Shown here: one piece after another, positions 34,903 to 43,740 of the stretch
Layout: each line of letters begins with the position of its first letter
Position numbering within the stretch: position 1 is the stretch's first letter
Origin: Nostoc desertorum CM1-VF14
GTDB lineage: Bacteria > Cyanobacteriota > Cyanobacteriia > Cyanobacteriales > Nostocaceae
Assembly: GCA_019359245.1 (NCBI GenBank)
Contig: JAHHHR010000044.1
Location: 1 to 64,000, forward strand
Direction: 5' to 3'
Length of the DNA: 64,000 bases
The notes under the pieces: model-generated
What the model was told of the DNA's origin: nothing
The model's input: the letters and a program-made list of their open reading frames with translations, nothing else
Database searches by the model: none
Program-made: the position numbers and the translations under genes

Positions 34903-35118
34903 TTACAGACTTGCCAAAACACCGATGATGCCGTGTCCTGTGAATACTTCTAATGCTATCAGAGAGACAAAACCAATCATTGCTAAACGACCATTGAGCA
35001 TTTCTGCATAGGGAGTGAAACCAGTGCGATCGCCTTGCTCATCTATATAAACTTTTGGCTCGATCGCAAAGTTGTTCAATTTACCTTGGTCATCAATTAT
35101 AGCAGTGTTTGTACGCAT
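34903..35118 (-). CDS. High-light-inducible protein (Hlip/SCP, CAB-like)
   Basis: 71-residue one-helix protein of the chlorophyll a/b-binding superfamily. The chlorophyll-binding helix has the motif E-x-x-N-x-R-x-A-M in EMLNGRLAMIGF, followed by VSLIALEVFTGHGIIG. Hlips bind chlorophyll and carotenoid and protect photosystem assembly. The N-terminal region is hydrophilic. AGGGA precedes the ATG. An RpaB-type HLR1-like site lies just upstream. Confidence 0.94.
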   Translation of the reverse strand: MRTNTAIIDDQGKLNNFAIEPKVYIDEQGDRTGFTPYAEMLNGRLAMIGFVSLIALEVFTGHGIIGVLASL

Positions 35119-35140
35119 GGATTTTTCCCTGTCTTCTCTT

Positions 35141-35158
35141 TATGTAAATAACTGTAAC
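35141..35158 (-). promoter_or_regulatory. HLR1-like site (RpaB) upstream of hli
   Basis: On the minus strand the sequence GTTACAGTTATTTACATA fits the HLR1 consensus of two (G/T)TTACA(T/A)(T/A) repeats separated by two bases, with one mismatch. RpaB is known to bind HLR1 at high-light-responsive genes in cyanobacteria. The site lies only about 23 bases before the start codon, so it may overlap the promoter and act by repression. Confidence 0.5.
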
Positions 35159-35322
35159 AAGTTTATTAACATTTGTAAAGTATATTAATCTAATTGATCG
35201 AGTAAAAACCCAAGCCAAAGAAGAGATATGATGATGGATCGAGTTCAAAGCCATGTCTAAGCAACAGGCTCCACTCCTTGTTCGTAAGCACCTTCAGTCA
35301 CAAATCCATTCCCCAACAGCTA

Positions 35323-36045
35323 ATGCATCGATTTCGAGTAGAGGTTATTGCCAAAACACCAAACCCGCAGCAGGTGATTTATGCCGCGATGCACCAAGAC
35401 TATACTGATGGGTTCGTGTTTGATGAGCGCGATTCTTGGCCCTCGGAGTCACAAAGCGGCGAAGTTATTGTTAAGCGGCTTTTAGCGGGTGAAAGGGGAC
35501 ACTATGGGCCTCTAGAGCATCCCCAAATTGTTTTCAACTGTGGCTATTTTCCCCACAGTGTGATGCAGCAGGCTCGTACTCATCGTGTAGGCGTATCATT
35601 TGATGTTCAGTCTTTTAGATACACAGGCAACCAATTTATTGATGTAGTAGAAGGTAAGAAAGACATAGAAGATGTTTTTTATCTACGTCCCGTTGGTTAT
35701 TACACTGATAGGCAAGGAAAAAAGTACCATTATTCGCCAGAGCAACGAGCAGCAGATTTGCAGTGGTGTCTAGAAGCAGCTAAACGATATAAAGCTGATT
35801 TTGAGGGTGGAATGTCTGAAGAACATGCAAGAGGTAAAGTGCCTTTTGATTATCGCCAGCATTTTGTAGTTAGCTTCAATTTAAGGTCTTTCTTGCATTT
35901 TTGTGACCTGAGAAATAAGAAAGATGCTCAACTTGAAATTCAAAAATTGTGTGAAATGATGTGGCCTCATTTTGAAGATTGGACACCTGCGATCGCACAA
36001 TGGTATGAAAAGCAGCGTCTAGGTAAGGCAAGATTAGCACCATAA
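35323..36045 (+). CDS. thyX: FAD-dependent thymidylate synthase ThyX
   Basis: Converts dUMP to dTMP with methylene-tetrahydrofolate, NADPH and FAD. The ATG at 35323 (MHRFRVEV) gives a normal 240-residue length; the longer frame opens at a TTG. The family motif region reads RTHRVGVSFDVQS rather than the textbook RHR-x7-S, a variant form that retains the His-Arg and the distal Ser. Other features: ERGHYGPLEHPQIVF, FRYTGNQFIDV and DYRQHFVVSFNLRSFLHF. dcd, on the other strand nearby, also serves dTTP synthesis. Confidence 0.94.
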   Translation: MHRFRVEVIAKTPNPQQVIYAAMHQDYTDGFVFDERDSWPSESQSGEVIVKRLLAGERGHYGPLEHPQIVFNCGYFPHSVMQQARTHRVGVSFDVQSFRYTGNQFIDVVEGKKDIEDVFYLRPVGYYTDRQGKKYHYSPEQRAADLQWCLEAAKRYKADFEGGMSEEHARGKVPFDYRQHFVVSFNLRSFLHFCDLRNKKDAQLEIQKLCEMMWPHFEDWTPAIAQWYEKQRLGKARLAP

Positions 36046-36152
36046 TCACATTTTGGGGCAATTCATACTGAATTCTGACGCCTCGGCGGAGTGCTTCCGG
36101 CTCCGCTCCTGAGTTCTGAATTCTTTTTATAAAAAATTTGTAAAATGCTTTC

Positions 36153-37057
36153 ATGCGTCGAGATTCAATATTTTACAAACTGTTTCAACAGTCTCCCCAT
36201 TTGCTGTTTGAACTAGTGGCAAATCCTCCAACCAATGCAGATAGTTATCGTTTTGATTCAGTCGCTGTCAAAGAAGCGAAATTTGAAATTGATGGAGTAT
36301 TTCTACCACCTGAAAGTGATGGTGCTGGAGTTGTATATTTTTGCGAGGTACAGTTTCAGAAAGATGAACAACTTTATGAGAGAGTATGGGCTGAGTCTTC
36401 ATTATATTTCTACCGCAACCGTGCCAGATTTAGCGACTGGCAAGCAGTGATAATTTACCCGTCGCACAGTATCGAACAAAGTGAAGCAGTACGGTCTTGG
36501 GGTCTCCCCAAGTGGAGTAACTGCTGAACCCGAAGGGCGATATTCATCCTCATCGCTCATTGCTGAACGGCGGACAAGTACACCGGGTATATTTAGATGA
36601 ATTAGGGGATATTCGTCAATTACCTATATGGGTGGCGCTGATGGTATTAACTACAGTGGATGAAGAACAAGCACCAGAAGAAGCACGGTATTTGTTAGCA
36701 AGAACCACTCAAGAAATGCTATCAGCATCGAGTCGCGCCATAATTGAATTAATAACGACGATTATGGTGTACAGATTTGAACACTTAACTCAAGCGGAGG
36801 TAGAGTCTATGTTAGGAATCACGCTTAAGGAAACGCGAGTTTACCAAGAAATTAAGGAAGAAGGACGTGAGGAAGGACGTGAGGAAGCAACAGCTAATCT
36901 TATTCTCCGGCAATTGACTAAGCGATTTGGGCAACTTTCTGAAGAAATACGCTCCTCAATTTCTGGTTTACCTTTGCCTGTTCTGGAAGATTTGAGTGAA
37001 GCACTGTTAGATTTTACTAGTTTGGCCGATTTACAGGTTTGGCTAGAAGCGCGATGA
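36153..37057 (+). pseudogene. DUF2887/Rpn-type nuclease gene split by a hairpin repeat
   Basis: The first part (36153-36527) reads MRRDSIFYKLFQQSP to IIYPSHSIEQSE and belongs to the PD-(D/E)xK Rpn-like DUF2887 family. The second (from about 36545, other frame) resumes as HPHRSLLNGGQVHRVYLDEL and ends with a DUF4351-like tail (LTKRFGQLSEEIRSSI). In between lies about 53 bases that include an inverted repeat at 36486-36524. Removing it would restore the usual SIEQSE-HPHRSLL join. The family is associated with recombination and mobile DNA. A restart at a TTG at 36560 could give a separate C-terminal protein. Confidence 0.82.
36486..36524. repeat. Hairpin repeat inserted in the DUF2887 gene
   Basis: The palindrome runs from gcagt to actgc with an inner stem cttgggg-tct-ccccaag. 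It interrupts the gene and shifts the frame. Such small mobile palindromes are common in Nostoc genomes. Confidence 0.7.
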
Positions 37058-37237
37058 AGGTTTAGACTATCTCAATATAGACACTTGCAGAGGTATGAAA
37101 ATACCACAGATGGTTATCAAACCAGTTTTATCAGTTTCCATCAAAGCTATAAAATAACTGGATATAACTTCTAAAAGTTCAGGAGGATTTAGCTCAACAG
37201 GAACATGAATTAAATTGAGTTATTTAAAAATATTCCG

Positions 37238-37837
37238 TTATACCTTTGCCAACGTAACAATCTCTAGCTGATCCTGATATTTACCCCGTCTTGCTTCATA
37301 ACTAATAGCGCAAGGTTCGCCTTCTAAAAATAGCAATTGCACCACGCCTTCGTTAGCGTAAATGCGACAGTCAGCACTAGAAGAGTTGGAAAATTCTAAA
37401 GTTAAATGGCCTCGCCATGCAGCTTCAGCAGGCGTTAGGTTTGCTATTATGCCACAACGCGCATACGTAGATTTCCCGATGCAAATTACAGTAATATTCT
37501 CAGGAACCTCTAGTTTTTCTAGAGCAACCCCAAGTCCGTATGAATGAGCAGGTAAAATAAAATAACTGCCATTGACATCTGTGTGCAGTGCTGTTGGCTC
37601 CAAATTTTGGGGATTAAAGTTTTTGGGATCAACTACAGTTCCGGGAATGTGGCGAAAAATACGGAACTCAGCCGAGGAAAGGCGTATATCGTAGCCATAG
37701 GAAGACAAACCGTAGCTAATTACAGGTTGAACCGCTACAGACTCATCTTTTTGTACTTTTCGGATTAAACTTGGCTCAAAGGGCGAAATCAAACCCTGTT
37801 GAGCCATTTCAGTAATCCAGATATCGTTCTTAATCAC
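37238..37837 (-). CDS. dcd: dCTP deaminase
   Basis: Deaminates dCTP to dUTP, the first step toward dTTP. The start is a GTG at 37837 (MIKNDIWI), the family's usual beginning. Motifs: LSSYGYDIRLS, GKSTYARCGI, NLTPAEAAWRGHLTLEFSN with the catalytic Glu, and GVVQLLFLEGEPC. The 199-residue length is normal. It converges toward the dead DUF2887 gene and lies about 1.2 kb from thyX, which uses its downstream product. Confidence 0.95.
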   Translation of the reverse strand: MIKNDIWITEMAQQGLISPFEPSLIRKVQKDESVAVQPVISYGLSSYGYDIRLSSAEFRIFRHIPGTVVDPKNFNPQNLEPTALHTDVNGSYFILPAHSYGLGVALEKLEVPENITVICIGKSTYARCGIIANLTPAEAAWRGHLTLEFSNSSSADCRIYANEGVVQLLFLEGEPCAISYEARRGKYQDQLEIVTLAKV

Positions 37838-37899
37838 AAGTTCGCTACTAATGTTAATTTAAACAGACTTGATATATTAGCACGACTTGAGTATTTTCT

Positions 37900-38436
37900 T
37901 TAAGGTCGATAACTACGGCGGATTTCTGTAATTTGATCTGCTACATCCAAAATAGATTTTGGCATCTCCGGCCCTGTGAGAATGATATCGACGTGGGGAG
38001 GGCGTTTTGCCAGAAACGCTAAGACTTCCGTTTCAGGAATTAAACCAAAGTTAATCGCTAAACTTAACTCATCTAAGACAACGAGAGAATACTTACTCTC
38101 ACACACTACTTGTTGTGTATAATGCCATAGCTTTTGTAAAGCTTGGTTTTCCGTGTCGTCTAAATGTGGTGTATCAATACAACGAGGCAAATCACAGCGA
38201 ATCCAATCTAAATTTTGTCCTAGTTGTATGGGTCGATCCTGCCCTTGACGAATACCTCCTTTAAGAAACTGGACTATTAATACTGGCGTTCCTTGTCCAG
38301 CTATCCTCAGTGCTTGCGCTATAACACTTGTAAAAAAGTTGCGATGGGAGCTAGTGAAAACTTGCACTAGTCCTTCAACTGGATACGGTAACGTTAGAGT
38401 TGAATTTATACTTGGGGTCTCTAGCTGGGCAACCAT
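37900..38436 (-). CDS. CobO-like protein with a degenerate P-loop
   Basis: Homologous to the CobO/BtuR corrinoid adenosyltransferase family: EGLVQVFTS at the first strand, GTPVLIVQFLKGG, then YSLVVLDELSLAINFGLIP (Walker B-like), FLAKRPPHVDIILTGPEMP and VADQITEIRR. The Walker A loop, normally T-G-x-G-K-G-K-T, reads TSSHRNFFT (residues 28-36) here and has lost both Lys and Gly residues. ATP-dependent adenosylation of cobalamin is therefore unlikely. The rest is well conserved, so the protein is probably functional in another way, such as corrinoid or nucleotide binding. Confidence 0.8.
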   Translation of the reverse strand: MVAQLETPSINSTLTLPYPVEGLVQVFTSSHRNFFTSVIAQALRIAGQGTPVLIVQFLKGGIRQGQDRPIQLGQNLDWIRCDLPRCIDTPHLDDTENQALQKLWHYTQQVVCESKYSLVVLDELSLAINFGLIPETEVLAFLAKRPPHVDIILTGPEMPKSILDVADQITEIRRSYRP

Positions 38437-38768
38437 AGGGTTAAGTTCAAAAATTTACAATAAATTAGAAGTTTGTGCTGGCGGTACTTATTACAAATCT
38501 GCCTGTATAATCAATCTGTTTTTCACAGGTTTGATGAATTTGGCAAATTGCATTCTTAGTCAAACACTACGTTTGTACTGAAGTCAAGAGTCATTATTCT
38601 TTTTTCTCTGAAAGCACTTGTAAAAATAACAACACATGAGTTAGAGTTCCAATTATTTAAAAAAGCTGGGCATAACGGCTGAAAATCGCTAAATGTTAGA
38701 GTTATCGGTTGTTTGGGCAACACAAACTTAGCAGGTAGTGAATTTGACAAGATGAGGAGTTAATTTTT
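38437..38768. other. Intergenic region, nothing recognised
   Basis: Spacer between the divergent CobO-like and adenylate-kinase-like genes. GAGGAG stands just before the GTG start at 38769. No repeat or RNA is seen. Confidence 0.5.
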
Positions 38769-39392
38769 GTGAGATTGGTGATTCTGGGAGGTTCCGGATC
38801 GGGTAAAAGCACTCAAGCACAAAGGCTTTGCAGATACTTTGATATTCCTTTGATTTCTACAGGTGAGATTTTACGGAAAGCGATATTTGGCGATAAGCTC
38901 CTCCCGGAGTTCCAATGGTTGGAAGCCGATCCCCGGACTTCTTTTTCGGTTTACGCTAGCCTGAGTGAACTAGGTTACCATGCACGGCCATACGTGGAAA
39001 CTGGGGAGTTGGTTCCGGATGAAATGATTATTGAATTAATCAGAATTCGCCTTAGACAACCAGATATTAATTGCGATTGGGTCTTAGAAGGCTATCCCCG
39101 TACTGCTTTCCAAGCTGAAGAATTAGATTTTTTATTGGATAATTTAGAGCAAAAGCTAGATTGGGCGATTTATCTACAAGTCCCGGAAGCAGTTATGGTT
39201 AGCCGATCCTTGGGGCGATCGCTACCAGATGACCAACCAGAAATTGTGCAACGTCGTATAGAATTGTTCTACGATCGCACCATTCCTATCTTAGAATACT
39301 ACGACCGTCGTCGCTGCCTATTAACCATCAACGGCGACCAGTCACCAGATATGGTGCAGCAAAATATTTTGACTCTGCTTTCAGTTCCTTAA
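38769..39392 (+). CDS. Adenylate kinase-like nucleoside monophosphate kinase
   Basis: P-loop kinase of the adenylate kinase family, 207 residues. The Walker A motif is GGSGSGKST, followed by FDIPLISTGEILR (NMP-binding Thr), VLEGYPRTAFQAEEL (the family FPR-type motif as YPR) and a LID-region Arg in RRIELFYDRT. The middle has an unusual insertion (LPEFQWLEADPRTSFSVYAS). Translation starts at GTG with a strong GAGGAG. It differs from the canonical Adk of the ribosomal protein cluster and may be a specialised paralogue. Confidence 0.87.
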   Translation: MRLVILGGSGSGKSTQAQRLCRYFDIPLISTGEILRKAIFGDKLLPEFQWLEADPRTSFSVYASLSELGYHARPYVETGELVPDEMIIELIRIRLRQPDINCDWVLEGYPRTAFQAEELDFLLDNLEQKLDWAIYLQVPEAVMVSRSLGRSLPDDQPEIVQRRIELFYDRTIPILEYYDRRRCLLTINGDQSPDMVQQNILTLLSVP

Positions 39393-39415
39393 ATAAAGAG
39401 GCAGGGGGAGCAAAT

Positions 39416-39448
39416 CAATTCAAAATTCAAAATTCAAAATTCAAAATT
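39416..39448. repeat. Short heptamer tract (CAAAATT)
   Basis: Four to five tandem copies of caaaatt lie after the adenylate-kinase-like gene. A similar tract of tctaaaa lies at 42656-42684. Confidence 0.7.
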
Positions 39449-39554
39449 AAAGAACTTCTGTGTTCTCTTTATCAATGCCCAATACCCTCATAATGATGAT
39501 TTGCAACACTAAGGTAACCTTAAAGGCAGTATTGTAAATCTTGAGGCAACTTCA

Positions 39555-40298
39555 ATGGCTTGGCAGCGTCCAGATGGTCGGACTCCCTACGAACTACGTC
39601 CGATCAGCTTTTATCCCAGTTTCACCCGCTTTGCCCCCGGTTCTGTTCTCGCAAGATGCGGTGATACTCAAGTACTTTGTACCGTTAGCGTTAATAAAGG
39701 AGTTCCTAAATTTCTCGAAGGAACTGGTAAAGGCTGGTTAACTGCTGAGTACCGAATGCTACCATCCGCTACTCAAAAACGCCAAGAAAGGGAATTATTG
39801 AAATTATCTGGAAGGACGCAAGAAATTCAACGTTTAATTGGCCGCAGCTTACGCGCAGCTGTGGATTTTGAGGCACTAGGAGAACGCACGCTAACTGTGG
39901 ATGCCGATGTGTTGCAAGCAGACGCTGGAACCCGGACAACAGCCATTACAGGATCGTTTGTAGCTTTGGCTCATGCGATTTCTAAATTGTTGCAAGAGGG
40001 AGCATTGGAGCGATCGCCTCTGTGTGGACAAGTAGCAGCAGTTTCCGTAGGATTACTAGAGGGAGAGCCATTTTTGGATCTAAATTATATCGAAGATGTA
40101 GCTGCAACTGTAGATTTTAACGTGGTGATGAATCAACAACTAGGAATCATTGAAGTCCAAGGAACAGCCGAAGAAGGCAGCTTTAGCCGAACTCAGTTGG
40201 ATCAGCTCCTAGATGTCGCTCAAAAAGGAATTCAGGAATTGTTAATTGCCCAACGCCAAGCGATCGCTGACTGGGAAGCACTGTTTATAATTAATTAG
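39555..40298 (+). CDS. rph: Ribonuclease PH
   Basis: Phosphorolytic 3'-5' exoribonuclease that trims tRNA 3' ends. Family features: RPDGRTPYELRPI, TQVLCTVSV, GKGWLTAEYRMLPSAT, RTQEIQRLIGRSLRA, DADVLQADAGTRTTAITG with the phosphate- and metal-binding residues, and EVQGTAEEGSFSR. The 247-residue length is normal and the frame intact. Confidence 0.96.
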   Translation: MAWQRPDGRTPYELRPISFYPSFTRFAPGSVLARCGDTQVLCTVSVNKGVPKFLEGTGKGWLTAEYRMLPSATQKRQERELLKLSGRTQEIQRLIGRSLRAAVDFEALGERTLTVDADVLQADAGTRTTAITGSFVALAHAISKLLQEGALERSPLCGQVAAVSVGLLEGEPFLDLNYIEDVAATVDFNVVMNQQLGIIEVQGTAEEGSFSRTQLDQLLDVAQKGIQELLIAQRQAIADWEALFIIN

Positions 40299-40574
40299 TT
40301 TTATTAATTTTTAATAAGAATTAATAAATGTATCCTTTGTGGCGTTAATCAACAAAGTATCAAGTAACTGGGTGTAAATAAAAATAATCATCAGAGTAGT
40401 TAGTAGTTAGTACAACTGACTACTGACAGCTTACCGTTGAAGGTGATATGGAGCGTCTACATTTTTCCAGCCTACTTAATCCACGATGTTAAATGTTTCA
40501 AAAGTTAAAAAGGGGGATTGTAATAAGTTCGGTATTGTATTGCTGGAAGCCAGCAATATGATGATGATGAAGCC

Positions 40575-41297
40575 ATGAACAAAACTGTTGAAGTTCTATC
40601 CGATCAGCCAGCGCTGGTTGCACGAGCGCTAGAATTAATCTTGTCTAAGTTAGAAACTGCCATTGAGGAGCGGGGGCAGTTTACCATTGCCTTATCTGGC
40701 GGCAGTACGCCTAAACCGTTATACGAAGCGATCGCTACTCAAAAACTACCTTGGGAAAAAATTCATATATTCTGGGGAGATGAGCGTTACGTACCACCAG
40801 ATCACCCCGATAGCAATGAACTGATGACGCGTCGGGCATGGCTAGATCGTATTGACATCCCAGCAGCTAACATTCACCCCGTACCCACCTTGGAAGCCAA
40901 TCCAGAACTGGCTGCTGCTAAGTATGAACAACATCTCAAAGAATTTTTCAATTCTTCTGGGGCCGAGTTTCCCTCATTGAATGTAGTATTACTAGGAATG
41001 GGTGATGATGCACATACCGCATCTTTGTTTCCCCACACAGAGGCTCTCAAAGTACGCGATCGCCTAGTTACCGTGGGTAACAAAGACGGAAATCCCCGGA
41101 TAAGTTTCACATATCCCTTCATCAACTCTGCTCGCAGCGTAATTTTTCTGGTTGCTGGTGCTAATAAACGACCAGCTTTGGCGCAAGTCTTTGCACCTGT
41201 AGCCGATGATTTCACTTACCCATCCCGCTTAATTCGACCCCAAGGAGAACTTCGGTGGTTGCTAGATGCGGCAGCAGGTTTGGAGCTTCAACATTAA
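40575..41297 (+). CDS. pgl: 6-phosphogluconolactonase
   Basis: Hydrolyses 6-phosphogluconolactone in the oxidative pentose phosphate pathway, which supplies reductant to heterocysts and in the dark. Motifs: FTIALSGGSTPKPLYEAI, IHIFWGDERYVPPDHPDSN, LLGMGDDAHTASLFPHTEAL and RISFTYPFINSARSVIFLV. The 240-residue length is normal. zwf and opcA are not in the window. Confidence 0.96.
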   Translation: MNKTVEVLSDQPALVARALELILSKLETAIEERGQFTIALSGGSTPKPLYEAIATQKLPWEKIHIFWGDERYVPPDHPDSNELMTRRAWLDRIDIPAANIHPVPTLEANPELAAAKYEQHLKEFFNSSGAEFPSLNVVLLGMGDDAHTASLFPHTEALKVRDRLVTVGNKDGNPRISFTYPFINSARSVIFLVAGANKRPALAQVFAPVADDFTYPSRLIRPQGELRWLLDAAAGLELQH

Positions 41298-41474
41298 TGA
41301 GGAATTGGGCATTGGGCATGGCTCAATAGCGCATTCCCTGCCCCCTGCCCCTCCCACAAGTGTCCAATTCATCCTTCCATCAGCAGTAATTGCTAGAATC
41401 TAAAGTTAGGGCCGCCTTCTGCTTGCCAGTCCTACCTAATATTTATGATGATCTTGAACAAAGGCTAAATATCG

Positions 41475-42341
41475 ATGATCGTCTGCCCTAATTGCAATCA
41501 TCCCAACCCTGATGGCGCTGTCCAGTGTGAAGCTTGCTATACACCGTTACCCGCGACTACTAATTGTCCCAGTTGTGGGGCAACTGTGCAGGCAGATGCT
41601 GCATTCTGCGGTCAGTGTGGTTATAACCTTCACTCAGCAGGAGTTCCACACGTTCATACTGCGGTAGCTACAACAGTTACTCCCGATGTTCCTGTGGAAG
41701 TACCGCCGTTAGTACCGCCCGATCCCCTGTTAGAACTTTTACAACCAGATGCTTTGGGAATGAGCGCTTCTACTAGCTCCCATCCTCCCATATCATCTTT
41801 ACCAGCAACAGAGGTGGCAGCTCCCCCAGAACCAGCGCCACAGATATCTGTTACAGAAATCAGCGCTCCAGAACCCGTAGCTCAACCCGTAGTCTCTGTA
41901 CAAAGTATTCCTACTCCACCACCGTTGGAACCAGTGCCAGCCTCTGAAGCCGAAGTAGCCCCACCAGCAGCACCAGCACCAACTGGAACAGTTGCCAGAA
42001 CGCAATTGCAGCAGGTTATAGCGCGGTTAATCCACGTTCAAACTGATCGGCTAATTGAATTGCCGCAAAATCTCTCTGTGATCCATATCGGTAAGCCTAA
42101 TGACCGAATTCCCCCAGATATAGACGTTTCGGGATTTCCCAATTCAGAAGTTGTCTCGCGGATTCATGCAGATATTCGCGTTGAGGGAGACGCTCACTAT
42201 GTAGAAGATGTGGGAAGCTCTAATGGCACTTACATTAATAACTTGCCCCTTTTACCAGGGAATCGTCATCGATTGCGACCAGGCGATCGCATTAGCTTGG
42301 GTAAAGGAGACTTAATGACGTTCCTTTTTCAACTTGCTTAA
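41475..42341 (+). CDS. Zinc-ribbon and FHA-domain protein
   Basis: Signalling-type protein of 288 residues. N-terminal zinc ribbons: CPNCNHPNPDGAVQCEAC and CPSCGATVQADAAFCGQC. A Pro/Ala-rich disordered linker (residues about 70-165) follows. The C-terminal FHA domain has FPNSEVVSRIHADIRVEG (phosphopeptide-binding Arg, Ser-x-x-His) and VEDVGSSNGTYINNL. FHA domains bind phosphothreonine, so Ser/Thr kinases such as the one at 47 kb are possible partners, but there is no direct link here. Confidence 0.92.
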   Translation: MIVCPNCNHPNPDGAVQCEACYTPLPATTNCPSCGATVQADAAFCGQCGYNLHSAGVPHVHTAVATTVTPDVPVEVPPLVPPDPLLELLQPDALGMSASTSSHPPISSLPATEVAAPPEPAPQISVTEISAPEPVAQPVVSVQSIPTPPPLEPVPASEAEVAPPAAPAPTGTVARTQLQQVIARLIHVQTDRLIELPQNLSVIHIGKPNDRIPPDIDVSGFPNSEVVSRIHADIRVEGDAHYVEDVGSSNGTYINNLPLLPGNRHRLRPGDRISLGKGDLMTFLFQLA

Positions 42342-42418
42342 CTGATTTTTCATTAATTGTGACATCAGTCTAGGGATTTTTTGCCCATCCTCCGGCATCC
42401 CTTTTGGAGGAAAAACAC

Positions 42419-42523
42419 ATGAACCGCATCAAACAAGCGACGGATAACTATGTTGTTCTTGATAACCCCATTGTTGATAGCCGTCGCTTCGAGGTGCGAA
42501 TTGTTGCATTGTTTAGCGACTAA
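42419..42523 (+). CDS. Possible 34-residue small protein
   Basis: A short open frame reading MNRIKQATDNYVVLDNPIVD and on to ALFSD stands 8 bases after a perfect GGAGG. The upstream sequence cctcc can pair with this GGAGG (around 42389-42410), so the ribosome-binding site might be sequestered. I recognise no family. Balanced composition and the strong ribosome-binding site favour a real small gene. Confidence 0.45.
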   Translation: MNRIKQATDNYVVLDNPIVDSRRFEVRIVALFSD

Positions 42524-42697
42524 AGATTGAAAAATAAATAAATTTAAGCGCAGCAAGTATTTAATTCTTGACTATATCTAATTTAAATGCTTATCAGTTT
42601 AAGTACACTAGGATAGAGAAAATACCTATCAATTTAAGATTTTGAATTTTCCAAAAAATCTAAAATCTAAAATCTAAAATTCAAAATAGAGTGACCT

Positions 42698-43438
42698 ATG
42701 AGGGAACCAAGCAGAAATTTTGAACCCTTGCTTACTAAAGAAGCCCCACCAGTTGTTGAACGCATGGGGTTAACGTGGCTAGTTGCAGCAGCGATCGCAA
42801 CTGCTTTACTGTGGCAAGTTCCAGCAGGGGATTATATCTTATACCCATTTACAATTCTGGCAACCTGGTTTCATGAAATGGGCCACGGCTTAATGGCAGT
42901 TTTATTAGGGGGACAGTTTCAGAAATTGCAGATTTTTAGCAATGGTTCCGGTGTTGCAACTTATGGCATCCGGTCGTCATTGGGGCCAATTGGCCCGGCA
43001 ATGGTTGCAGCCGCAGGCCCAATGGGACCGCCTCTTGCCGGTGCAGCTTTGCTTCTGGCTTCTCGCAGTTTTACAGCAGCAACTCTCTGTTTAAAAATAT
43101 TAGGGAGTTTTTTGCTATTTTCTACATTAATTTGGGTACGTTCTTGGTTTGGATTGGTGGCAATTCCCTTGCTGGGTTTAATAATCTTGGGTATCGCTCT
43201 GAAAGCGCCTCGTTGGGCGCAGGGATTTGCTATTCAATTCTTGGGTGTACAAGCTTGTGTGAGTACGTTCCATCAACTTGATTATCTATTTAGTAGTTCT
43301 GCTGGTTCCCTTGGACTCTCGGATACAGCGCAAATGCAAAGGTATTTGCTATTACCTTACTGGTTTTGGGGCGGGTTAATGGCGATCGCATCTTTGGTGA
43401 TTTTAGTCCAAAGTCTCCGCGTTGCCTATCGTTCATAA
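42698..43438 (+). CDS. M50-type membrane peptidase-like protein
   Basis: Membrane protein of 246 residues with about six helices and the zinc motif HEMGH (HExxH) in LATWFHEMGHGLMAVLLGG, as in M50B-type site-2-protease relatives. A second typical segment, AAAGPMGPPLAGAALL, matches the family's GP-rich loop. The distal Asp that would be the third zinc ligand is not clear to me. Function is probably intramembrane proteolysis or an inactive relative. Confidence 0.85.
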   Translation: MREPSRNFEPLLTKEAPPVVERMGLTWLVAAAIATALLWQVPAGDYILYPFTILATWFHEMGHGLMAVLLGGQFQKLQIFSNGSGVATYGIRSSLGPIGPAMVAAAGPMGPPLAGAALLLASRSFTAATLCLKILGSFLLFSTLIWVRSWFGLVAIPLLGLIILGIALKAPRWAQGFAIQFLGVQACVSTFHQLDYLFSSSAGSLGLSDTAQMQRYLLLPYWFWGGLMAIASLVILVQSLRVAYRS

Positions 43439-43580
43439 TGATTGACAACTCTCACCGCTAAAACTGCTGCATAATCATTGTGACAAAGATTTTCGGACGC
43501 TAATTACTGGGGAAATGGAGAATTTGCCTGATGATGAGTGATTTTAGTTCAAAGTAATTGCGATCGCCAACCATTACCTA

Positions 43581-43740
43581 AGGGAACTCCAAAAAATAAA
43601 TTATCCAAATTTCTGGATTTCACTACGACTTTCCCTCCCCCTGCTCCCTGCTCCCTGCTCCCTGCTCCCTACTCCCTGCTCCCTACTCCCTGCCCCCTGC
43701 CTCTATAACGATGCTATATTTTTATTATTTTGAAGTCCCT
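43581..43740. repeat. MITE-like element, family A, copy 2
   Basis: 160 bases with ends agggaactccaaaaaataaa and tttgaagtccct, the reverse-complement arrangement of the copy at 17252-17385. The interior is a long tract of ctccctg repeats. The right end forms part of the stop codon of the D-lactate dehydrogenase gene. Confidence 0.65.
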
